NCBI GenBank assembly: GCA_021202245.1
Contig: JAJQDK010000135.1
Span: 1-8,023 of the forward strand
Reading direction: 5' to 3'
From: Clostridiales bacterium
GTDB taxonomy: Bacteria; Bacillota; Clostridia; Oscillospirales; Acutalibacteraceae
DNA: 8,023 nucleotides
Shown here: positions 1 through 6,093 of the stretch, in pieces
How positions within the stretch are numbered: position 1 is the first letter of the stretch
How the letters are laid out: every line of letters starts with the position of its first letter
The notes under the pieces: model-generated
The model's database searches: none
Seen by the model: only the letters and a program-made list of their open reading frames with translations
What the model was told of the DNA's origin: nothing
Position numbers and translations under genes: made by a program

Positions 1-3
1 TTA

Positions 4-1647
4 TTATTCCGCCGATTTAATAATTACGGAAGAGAGCGCCGGAAGTGTAATTTTGCCGTCAACCAGTTCAATATGAGTATCGCTGTCCGTGGTGATGAGG
101 TCTGCGCGCACCTCTGCGTTTTCAATCATATTGTCGGTAATGGTAAGCTCCTTGCTCTCGGAATTGCTGAAGTTGTGAATTATTAAAAGCTTTGAGCCTT
201 CATATTCGGTATAGAACGCACCGACCTGCTTATCGCCGAAATCCTCAACGCCCGTCATCGTGCCGCGGGCAATTTCAGGATTTTGGTTTTTAATTTTTAT
301 AATTCTGCGGTAGAAGTTCAGCAGAGAGTCCTCATCCTCAAGCTGCTGCTTAACTCCGCCGTAGGTGGTGTCCTCGGCTTCATCGCCCACGCCGTTTACC
401 CAAATATCCGGCAAATTGTCGCTGTCAAATATCATCTGCGTTCGGTAAGAAGCATCGTTGGTCGTGTTGGGCGCCTTAATGCCTATCTCCTCACCGTAAT
501 AAATATACGGATTGCCCGGGAAAAGCATATAAACCGCAGCGGCAAATTTTTCGGTTTCCAAGCCCCTCGGTTCAAGTGTATTGGCAATCCTTACCTGGTC
601 GTGGTTTGAAAGAAACATCGCATTGATTGCGTCGGGATTGCTCTCTTTCATCTTGTTGTCGTAGTTCATAACCTTGCTCACCGTTGCGGCGCCCATCTGA
701 GTCATCAGATTGGTAACAAGCAGTCCCGATGAAGCGGAAAACTTGAACGCAAACTGACTGTCAATTCCCGATTCATAAAGGTCTTTAATGTCCGAGTCGT
801 CCGTCCAGTTTTCGCCAACCATATAAACATCCGGGTTAATCTCCTGACAGGTGGTGTAGAACCATTCAAGAAATTCCTCGCCGTCCGTGCCCTTGTTGTC
901 GTAATATTTGCAGGCGTCAAGGCGGAAGCCGTCCACGCCTCTGTCAAGCCAAAACTCGGCAATTTTGGTAAATTCCTCTCTTGTTTTCTCGGAGTTTAGA
1001 TTCCATTCGGGCATTTCCGAAGAAAAGTTTGCTTCGCAGGCATAGCCGTTGGAAAGCAGATTAACCTGAGTATCATCGCTGAAATAAGAGGTTTCGTGAA
1101 TTTCATAGTATTCGGCGTAGCCGTCCAGAATATTGTTCTCTACCTCCTCAACCGCCTTTTCGTAGTAGGGATGCTCCGACGAGCTGTGGTTGAGTACAAG
1201 GTCGATAATCAGCTTTATTCCGCGATTGTGACACTCCTCGACAAGCTCGTCAAAATCCTCAAGCGTGCCGAAATCGGGGTCGATGTCATAATAATCCTCA
1301 ACGTCATACTTATGATATAACTTTGAGGGCATAATCGGTGTAAGCCAAATGCCGTCTATGCCGAGGTCGTCGCCGGAATTGGGATCGCCGTCGTTAAGAT
1401 AGTCAAGCTGAGAAATAATGCCCTGCAAATCTCCCGTCTGATCTCCGTTTGAATCGCAGAAGGAATTTACAAATATCTCATAAAAGTTGCGGTATTTATC
1501 GTCAGATGCCGTTGCGACAATGTTTTCAATGGGATCGGCAACCGAGTCCGACGATTCGTCGGCGGACGCTCCTCCGCTGCCGCAGCCGGCAAGCACGCCG
1601 CAACCGATGACGGAAACAAGCAGAAGCAGTGAAATTATTTTTTTCAT
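4..1647 (-). CDS. Secreted GH13 alpha-amylase-family lipoprotein
   Basis: Predicted surface-anchored glycoside hydrolase (547 aa) that cleaves alpha-glucosidic bonds of starch or malto-oligosaccharides. A signal peptide with a VLAGC lipobox puts the lipidated Cys at residue 22, followed by a Ser/Gly/Asp-rich linker. GH13 motifs appear in order: a calcium-type loop DSNGDQTGD (65-73), region I DLVLNH (149-154), an MPEWN motif (212-216), region II GFRLDACKY (240-248, nucleophile Asp244), region III with acid/base Glu279, and region IV NHD (348-350, Asp350). All three catalytic acids are present. Residues from about 470 fit the usual C-terminal beta domain; I see no carbohydrate-binding module. 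The start is set by CGGAGG at 1655-1660; an in-frame ATG 26 codons upstream lacks both a ribosome site and a signal-like N terminus. The gene ends in tandem TAA stops. It lies downstream of malG but beyond a terminator. The exact specificity (alpha-amylase, neopullulanase or maltogenic) cannot be fixed from sequence alone. Confidence 0.93.
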   Translation of the reverse strand: MKKIISLLLLVSVIGCGVLAGCGSGGASADESSDSVADPIENIVATASDDKYRNFYEIFVNSFCDSNGDQTGDLQGIISQLDYLNDGDPNSGDDLGIDGIWLTPIMPSKLYHKYDVEDYYDIDPDFGTLEDFDELVEECHNRGIKLIIDLVLNHSSSEHPYYEKAVEEVENNILDGYAEYYEIHETSYFSDDTQVNLLSNGYACEANFSSEMPEWNLNSEKTREEFTKIAEFWLDRGVDGFRLDACKYYDNKGTDGEEFLEWFYTTCQEINPDVYMVGENWTDDSDIKDLYESGIDSQFAFKFSASSGLLVTNLMTQMGAATVSKVMNYDNKMKESNPDAINAMFLSNHDQVRIANTLEPRGLETEKFAAAVYMLFPGNPYIYYGEEIGIKAPNTTNDASYRTQMIFDSDNLPDIWVNGVGDEAEDTTYGGVKQQLEDEDSLLNFYRRIIKIKNQNPEIARGTMTGVEDFGDKQVGAFYTEYEGSKLLIIHNFSNSESKELTITDNMIENAEVRADLITTDSDTHIELVDGKITLPALSSVIIKSAE

Positions 1648-1654
1648 AGATTTT

Positions 1655-1681
1655 CCTCCGTTCAAATAAGGGGCTTCCCCT
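1655..1681 (-). promoter_or_regulatory. Ribosome binding site and small leader hairpin of the amylase gene
   Basis: The Shine-Dalgarno sequence CGGAGG lies at 1655-1660, 7 bases before the ATG, and decides the start codon. Just upstream, AGGGG (1677-1681 in minus sense) and CCCCT (1669-1673) form a 5-bp stem with a 3-base loop. This ends 8 bases before the ribosome site. It may be a 5' stabilising or processing element. I found no convincing sigma-A promoter between this hairpin and the upstream terminator. Confidence 0.6.
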
Positions 1682-1730
1682 AAGTTAAAGCTCTTATTCA
1701 GCGTTGGTTTATGCCGCAGTAACAAATAGC

Positions 1731-1761
1731 AAAACAGGCGGCAGCCAAAGACTGCCGCCTG
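1731..1761 (-). terminator. Rho-independent terminator after malG
   Basis: A perfect 10-bp GC-rich stem (CAGGCGGCAG pairing with CTGCCGCCTG, arms 1752-1761 and 1735-1744) closes a 7-base loop. On the minus strand it is followed directly by TTTTG. It begins 17 bases after the malG stop codon. The geometry is that of an intrinsic terminator for the malEFG transcript. The T-run is short, so some read-through into the amylase gene is plausible. Confidence 0.85.
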
Positions 1762-1778
1762 AGCGTGGTTGTATCAAA

Positions 1779-2642
1779 TTAGCCCTTTACGCCGCCGGCT
1801 GTAACGCCCTCAACGTAATATCTTTGCATTGCCAGGAACAAAATCGTAATAGGAACCGCAACTACAACCGAACCTGCAAGGAACTGCTTGTAGTAGGTGT
1901 TCTTAAAGTCGTTGTCCAGCATAAGCTGCAAGCCTATGGCAACCGTGTAATTATCACGATTATCGCCCATAATAATCTTTGCAAGGATAAAGTCTGTCCA
2001 CGGACCGATGAAAGAGGTCAGAACCGTGTAAACTATAATAGGCTTTGACATCGGAAGAATAATCTTCCAGAATATCTGATTTTTGGTAGCGCCGTCAATC
2101 GTGGCGGCTTCGTCAAGCGCCCTCGGTATGGTATCAAAGAAGCCCTTTGATATCTGGAAGCCGAGTCCTGCGCCCGCGCTGTAGCAAATTACGAGAGCAA
2201 CCAATGTCTGAGTAAGACCCATAGCCTTTAAAAGATAGTAAATAGCTATCATTGTCATAAAGCCGGGGAACATACCCAAAATCATACCTATGTTCATAAA
2301 CTTTTTACGGGATTTAAATCTGAGACGGCTGAACGCGTAGCTTACCATAAGAACCGAAATCGTTGAGATTACGCAGCTGAAGCAAGCAACGATGAATGTG
2401 TTCATAAACCATCTCGGGAAGTTCAGCGAAGCGCTACCGCCGCTGCCCGTAAACAAGTCAATGTAGTTTTGCAAAGTCCACTCATGAGGTACAAGATAGT
2501 CAACAGTAACCATACCCTCGCCTCTGAAGGAGTGCATAACAAGATATACGAAAGGCGAAATCCAGATAACTCCCATAACAATCAAAAACAAGTAGCAAAA
2601 GAAGTTTGCAATATGTCTTTTTAACTTATAGCTTTTTATCAT
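1779..2642 (-). CDS. malG: Maltose/malto-oligosaccharide ABC transporter permease, MalG type
   Basis: Integral membrane subunit (287 aa) of a carbohydrate importer of the MalFGK2 class; it pairs with the MalF-like protein to form the channel. Hydrophobic segments lie near residues 13-33, 78-103, 117-137, 145-167, 202-222 and 256-272, giving the six helices usual for MalG. The cytoplasmic EAA loop that docks the ATPase is clear at 178-197 (EAATIDGA, then ILP). The C terminus (GVTAGGVKG) matches the typical MalG ending. Its ATG overlaps the malF TGA by 4 bases (ATGA at 2639-2642), which implies translational coupling, and it has its own GAGGAGG at 2650-2656. A strong terminator follows it. Family assignment is secure. 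The substrate, malto-oligosaccharide, is inferred from the adjacent amylase and the MalG-type tail. Confidence 0.93.
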   Translation of the reverse strand: MIKSYKLKRHIANFFCYLFLIVMGVIWISPFVYLVMHSFRGEGMVTVDYLVPHEWTLQNYIDLFTGSGGSASLNFPRWFMNTFIVACFSCVISTISVLMVSYAFSRLRFKSRKKFMNIGMILGMFPGFMTMIAIYYLLKAMGLTQTLVALVICYSAGAGLGFQISKGFFDTIPRALDEAATIDGATKNQIFWKIILPMSKPIIVYTVLTSFIGPWTDFILAKIIMGDNRDNYTVAIGLQLMLDNDFKNTYYKQFLAGSVVVAVPITILFLAMQRYYVEGVTAGGVKG

Positions 2643-4135
2643 GAGAACGCCTCCTCATCCTTCATAGACTTGGAATTGTTGTATACAATCAGCGAAATGG
2701 TTGCACAAACAATAAATACTAAAATACCTATGGCCGCCGCAAGACCGTAGTCCTGAGAATCCATCGTCAGACTGAACAGCCACGTAACAAGGATGTCGGT
2801 GTAGCCCGCCTGATAATAATTCTCTGTTGTAGGTCCGCCGTTTGTCAACAGATAGATTACGTTAAAGTTGTTGATATTGCCGACGAACTGAGTAATGAGC
2901 TGAGGTGTCGTTACAAATATCATATAGGGAAGCGTGATGCTCGTAAACGTCCTGACGGGTCCTGCGCCGTCGATACGGGCGGATTCATACAAATCCTCGG
3001 GGATATTCATAAGTATACCCGACATTGAAAGAATGGTATACGGAATACCTACCCACAGGTTGACGATGAGTACAACCGCTCGCGCCATCAGCGGCGTACT
3101 GTTAAGCCACTGTATTTGTATGTCTTGCCCCGTGATGTTAGAAAGCAAAACATTGAATGCGCCGTTTACCTGAAGCATCTGGTTGATAAGAAGAAGTGAT
3201 ACAAACTGGGGAACAGCTACCGAGATAACGAAAAGAGTTCTCCAGAAGGATTTAAACTTGATGCCCTTTTTGTTGATGATAAGGGCGAATACCATACCGA
3301 GAATGTAGTTCGAGAAGGTAGCAAGCACTGCCCAAACAAGCGTCCATTCGGTAAGCTTTATGAATGTCGTTGCACGCTTTGAGCTGTTTACAACGTCAAA
3401 CAGTGAGGTAAAGTTGTCAAGTCCTATCCAAGTAAACAGAGTGCCCGGAGGCATATGCGTTTTATCATAGTTGGTAAACGCAATCAAAATCATAAAGATA
3501 AGGGGCAGAATGTTGAATATGCCTATCAAAAGAACCGGGAAGGAAAGCATAGTAATGTGATACTTGCCGTCCATAAATTCCTTGATGTCGGTCTTAAAGG
3601 AGGTGGGCGTTTTGCCCTCCGCCCTGAGCTGCTCCATTTTGTAAGCGTCTTTGGTATTTGAAATATACATTGCTAACATGGCAACGGTAATTACTATTGT
3701 AAGAACCGAATAAAGCAAAATCAGCATTGAGTTGTCGCCGTAAACCGTCTTAGGAATAATTCCGTCCATATAGGTATAGGTTTCCACCGTACCAAGTGTG
3801 GGGAATTTGCATAAATAGCCCCAGCCGAAGAAAATCATATAGAGTATATAAAGCACTTCGGTAAGGAAATATAAAATTCCTTTATAATATTTGCCCTTGT
3901 GAAAATCACCGAAGCCAAAGATTATGTAGGAAAGTTTTGTAGCCCAGTCGCCCTTTACAAAGTTTGTTCCATAGTTGCGGAAGCCCTTGCCGATGCCTAC
4001 AAAGAATTTAACGAAGCCTCTTCCGAACGCCTTAAAAAATTTTGCTAAAGCGTGAGGAATATTGACAAAGAATTTTTTGAAATCGTGGGCAAATCTTTGA
4101 AAAGGATTGAGCTGTTTATATTCTACGTATGTCAT
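2639..4135 (-). CDS. malF: Maltose/malto-oligosaccharide ABC transporter permease, MalF type
   Basis: Integral membrane partner of the MalG-like permease (498 aa). Two extra N-terminal membrane segments (about 84-106 and 137-158) precede the conserved six-helix permease core (about 196-485), giving an eight-helix plan like enteric MalF. The ATPase-docking EAA motif is at 384-403 (ESARIDGAG, ending TLP). The first ~65 residues form an unusual Phe/Lys-rich amphipathic region with repeated KFF motifs, probably lying on the inner membrane face. The ATG at 4135 is supported by AAGGAGAG at 4141-4148. The gene follows malE after a 146-base gap holding a stem-loop, and overlaps malG by 4 bases. No ATP-binding subunit is encoded nearby; in many Firmicutes a shared MsmX/MalK protein supplies several importers, and I infer that here. 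Confidence 0.93.
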   Translation of the reverse strand: MTYVEYKQLNPFQRFAHDFKKFFVNIPHALAKFFKAFGRGFVKFFVGIGKGFRNYGTNFVKGDWATKLSYIIFGFGDFHKGKYYKGILYFLTEVLYILYMIFFGWGYLCKFPTLGTVETYTYMDGIIPKTVYGDNSMLILLYSVLTIVITVAMLAMYISNTKDAYKMEQLRAEGKTPTSFKTDIKEFMDGKYHITMLSFPVLLIGIFNILPLIFMILIAFTNYDKTHMPPGTLFTWIGLDNFTSLFDVVNSSKRATTFIKLTEWTLVWAVLATFSNYILGMVFALIINKKGIKFKSFWRTLFVISVAVPQFVSLLLINQMLQVNGAFNVLLSNITGQDIQIQWLNSTPLMARAVVLIVNLWVGIPYTILSMSGILMNIPEDLYESARIDGAGPVRTFTSITLPYMIFVTTPQLITQFVGNINNFNVIYLLTNGGPTTENYYQAGYTDILVTWLFSLTMDSQDYGLAAAIGILVFIVCATISLIVYNNSKSMKDEEAFS

Positions 4136-4183
4136 ATATGCTCTCCTTATTTGAAAATTTGCAAAATACGCCGTAACCGCAGC

Positions 4184-4256
4184 TTACAAACATTTTGCCG
4201 TTTTGTCAGGGGCACCTTGCAAAAGCGAAAGTGCCCCTGTAGTCGGTCGTTTGTAA
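4184..4256. repeat. Nested inverted repeat between malE and malF
   Basis: An inner 9-bp perfect stem, CAGGGGCAC (4207-4215) with GTGCCCCTG (4231-4239), encloses 15 bases. An outer 8-bp perfect pair, TTACAAAC (4184-4191) with GTTTGTAA (4249-4256), brackets it, with asymmetric bulges between. The inner stem has no T-run on either strand, so it is a poor terminator. Its place after malE and before the permease genes recalls the REP stem-loops between malE and malF of Escherichia coli, which protect malE mRNA. That role is inference; a decayed mobile palindromic repeat is the alternative. Confidence 0.75.
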
Positions 4257-4281
4257 ATTCAGTTAAAACAAAGGTTTAAAA

Positions 4282-5598
4282 TTAACCCTCGTCACGAACG
4301 TTTGCTATTGTGTCCTCAAGGAGCTTCTTCATTGTTTCTGTGTCTGTCGGGTCGCAGTCGTCAGCGATGAGCTTGTTGCCGAGGTTACCCATAGGATCCC
4401 AGAATGTTGAAGAAATGTTTACCTGTACGCAAGCATTAGCTGCCTGAGCATTAACTGCGGAAAGTACAACGCTGTCTGTTACAACGGATGATTCCTGAAC
4501 AACCTTGTTTGAAGGACCCCAGCCGAGCTCTTCTGCTCTCTGCTGCTGGCACTCTTCACTTGTGAGGTAATAAGCAAGAATCTGAGAAGCTGCTGCAAAG
4601 TCTGTTGAACCGTTTACGCCAACATACTTATAACCGAACATTGAGATAAGCTGCTTGTCTTCGCCGTTTACATTGATTGTGGGAAGCTTGCTTGCGCCGA
4701 AGTTGTCGCCGAGAGCTTCCTGGTCTGTTGTTGCGTTCCAAGAGCCGTCAATACCTGCGCCGCAAGTACCGCTGTCAAATCCGGAAGCGATGTTTGAAAT
4801 GTCGAGCGACTGGAATGTGCTCTTGTAATCCTGGAAGAGCTGAGCAAATGCCTGAAGTGTGGCAACTGCCTCATCCTCGTCATAATCTGCAAATTTCTGT
4901 GTAATGCCGTCATCCTCAAGGCCGTCAACCGTAACGCCGCCCGTGAATGCGAATGTGCAAGCATAATAGCCGTCGCCTGCGTTCATAATGAACTTCTTGC
5001 CTGCATCCTCACAAGCCTGAAGAACACCCTCAAGTGTTTCAGCCTGCTCGCCGGAAACTACACTTGTGTCATATACGAGATAATAGCCGTTGTCGTTTGT
5101 TTCGGGATAACCGTAAAGAGTATCGTTAAGAGTACCTGCAGAAACGGTTTCCTCCGAGTTGTTCTCGGTTACTGCGTCTGTGAATGCAACGGGAGAGATA
5201 ACGCCTGCGTCAACAAGCTTGTTGAGCTGGTCGCTCGGGAAGCAGAATACATCTGCTGCTGCCTCTGCGTCGTTGAGCATCTGAGTAGCTGCCGTAGCCT
5301 CTGTCTGAGCTACTACTTCGATTGAAATTGTTTTCTCTGAATAATGGTCAATAAAGGTCTGGCACTGCTCCTTAAACAGCGATACTGCATCGTCGGGAGC
5401 CCATACCTTAAGTGTAATGTTGTCTTCGTCGCCGAAATAGCTTACATCGGGGAAGCTTCCGTCAACACTAACCTCGGTTGAGCTTCCTGAATCACCGCTT
5501 GTTTCGCCGGCTGCTTCAGATTCACTTGAACCGCTGCAGCCTGCAAATGCGGTTGCAGTCATCATGCCTGCCAAAAGAATGGCAATAATCTTTTTCAT
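4282..5598 (-). CDS. malE: Maltose/malto-oligosaccharide-binding lipoprotein, MalE type
   Basis: Extracellular solute-binding protein (438 aa) that captures sugars and delivers them to the MalF/MalG channel. The signal peptide MKKIIAILLAGMM ends in the lipobox FAGC, so Cys21 is the lipid anchor, followed by a Ser/Gly/Glu linker to about residue 48. The mature domain has features of the family 1/MalE-like binding proteins: ITLKVWAPDD (61-70), LYGYPETNDNGYYLVYDTS (161-179), DGSWNA (284-289), the KLPTINVNGEDKQLISMFGY stretch (304-323) and a late FWDPMGNLG (399-407). Aromatics in these segments suit sugar stacking. GAAGGA at 5606-5611 sits 7 bases before the ATG. It is first in the operon and precedes a stem-loop, an arrangement that often gives more binding protein than permease. 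The sugar is inferred from the adjacent amylase and MalG-type permease; another alpha-glucan is possible. Confidence 0.9.
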   Translation of the reverse strand: MKKIIAILLAGMMTATAFAGCSGSSESEAAGETSGDSGSSTEVSVDGSFPDVSYFGDEDNITLKVWAPDDAVSLFKEQCQTFIDHYSEKTISIEVVAQTEATAATQMLNDAEAAADVFCFPSDQLNKLVDAGVISPVAFTDAVTENNSEETVSAGTLNDTLYGYPETNDNGYYLVYDTSVVSGEQAETLEGVLQACEDAGKKFIMNAGDGYYACTFAFTGGVTVDGLEDDGITQKFADYDEDEAVATLQAFAQLFQDYKSTFQSLDISNIASGFDSGTCGAGIDGSWNATTDQEALGDNFGASKLPTINVNGEDKQLISMFGYKYVGVNGSTDFAAASQILAYYLTSEECQQQRAEELGWGPSNKVVQESSVVTDSVVLSAVNAQAANACVQVNISSTFWDPMGNLGNKLIADDCDPTDTETMKKLLEDTIANVRDEG

Positions 5599-5650
5599 CG
5601 GAAAATCCTTCTTTCAAATAAAAATATTTTAATTCCATAACGGATTGGAC

Positions 5651-5680
5651 GTGAAGCGGGATATTTCACCCTGTGTTCAC
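5651..5680. promoter_or_regulatory. Candidate operator half-sites downstream of the malE start site
   Basis: GTGAA (5651-5655) and TTCAC (5665-5669) form a 5-bp inverted repeat with a 9-base spacer. A second TTCAC (5676-5680) follows 11 bases after the first, about one helical turn. The cluster lies between the predicted malE start site and the malE ribosome site, where a repressor could block transcription. The regulator is unknown; a MalR/LacI-type protein is a guess, and the palindrome lacks the central CG usual for that family. Confidence 0.4.
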
Positions 5681-5709
5681 TATATAAATAATATCAAATA
5701 TCGCTTCAA
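5681..5709 (-). promoter_or_regulatory. Second overlapping malE promoter (P2)
   Basis: On the minus strand TTGAAG (5704-5709) and TATATA (5681-5686) are separated by 17 bases. It is shifted 7 bases downstream of P1 and shares most of its DNA. Either or both could be used. Confidence 0.45.
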
Positions 5710-5716
5710 ATTTCAA
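5688..5716 (-). promoter_or_regulatory. malE operon promoter (P1), sigma-A type
   Basis: On the minus strand TTGAAA (5711-5716) and TATTAT (5688-5693) are separated by 17 bases, one mismatch from consensus in each hexamer. The predicted start near 5681 gives a leader of about 83 bases before malE. The direct repeat TTTGTAC (5722-5728 and 5731-5737), including the inverted pair TGTAC-N5-GTACA (5724-5738), sits just upstream of the -35 box, where an activator could bind. Confidence 0.65.
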
Positions 5717-6003
5717 CTACCTTTGTACTTTTTGTACACAATGTTAAAATTCTAAAGAATTTTTGTGCAGTTTCACAATTCAAAATCCGTATTTCTATTA
5801 TTTGCCCAAATTTGCAGTTTTATTTTTGTTAATTTTAACCAACAGAAATTTGTGCATTTTACCGACTCAAAATTAAAAGGCTTCTAAAATTTTACAAAAA
5901 TCATCACGTTTTGCTGTTCAAAAACACCTCGCCGCACCGCTTTTCAAAAATTTTTCGTATAAATTTACCAATTCGTTTTTTTGTACATTTTTCGGCGGTT
6001 AGG

Positions 6004-6032
6004 TTGTAACCTCTCTTCAAAATTGGTATAAT
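6004..6032 (+). promoter_or_regulatory. murE promoter, sigma-A type with extended -10
   Basis: TTGTAA (6004-6009) and a perfect TATAAT (6027-6032) have 17 bases between them. A TG one base upstream of the -10 (6024-6025) makes it an extended -10 promoter. The start is expected near 6039, leaving about 55 bases of leader. The small inverted repeat AGGTT-GT-AACCT (6001-6012) covers the -35 box and could be an operator. Confidence 0.75.
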
Positions 6033-6080
6033 GTAAATAGTTTCTGTTTTTTACAAAAATTCGCAAACAGTAATGAAGAT

Positions 6081-6085
6081 AGGAG
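6081..6085 (+). promoter_or_regulatory. murE ribosome binding site
   Basis: AGGAG lies 8 bases before the ATG at 6094 and so selects that start. The in-frame ATG at 6073 lies upstream of this site and has no good ribosome site of its own. Confidence 0.85.
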
Positions 6086-6093
6086 CGTGCTTT

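Larger units (their letters stand above)
5599..6093. other. Divergent AT-rich intergenic control region (malE / murE)
   Basis: This 495-base gap separates the divergent malE and murE genes. Its ends hold promoters for both. The middle (about 5740-6000) is strongly AT-rich with A and T runs, such as AAAAATTTTT near 5946-5956 and a small palindrome GTTAA-TT-TTAAC (5828-5839). I see no coding sequence with a ribosome site in it, no terminator and no recognisable riboswitch. The 10-mer TTTTTGTACA occurs at 5729-5738 and 5978-5987, each a short distance upstream of one promoter. Confidence 0.7.

Noticed and set aside
1648..1725. Upstream in-frame ATG of the amylase, adding 26 residues
   Set aside because: The extension has no ribosome site, would bury the lipoprotein signal peptide, and begins inside the gap after the terminator. 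The ATG at 1647 has CGGAGG in front.
4207..4239. Intrinsic terminator after malE
   Set aside because: The stem is good but no T-run follows on the minus strand, so it is better described as an intercistronic stem-loop.
5694..5710. CcpA cre site over the malE promoter
   Set aside because: The minus-strand TGAAGCG is one base short of the TGNNARCG spacing of cre and the right half does not match.
6073..6093. Upstream in-frame ATG of murE
   Set aside because: The good AGGAG site at 6081-6085 lies between the two ATGs and fits only the start at 6094, which also matches the usual MurE N terminus.
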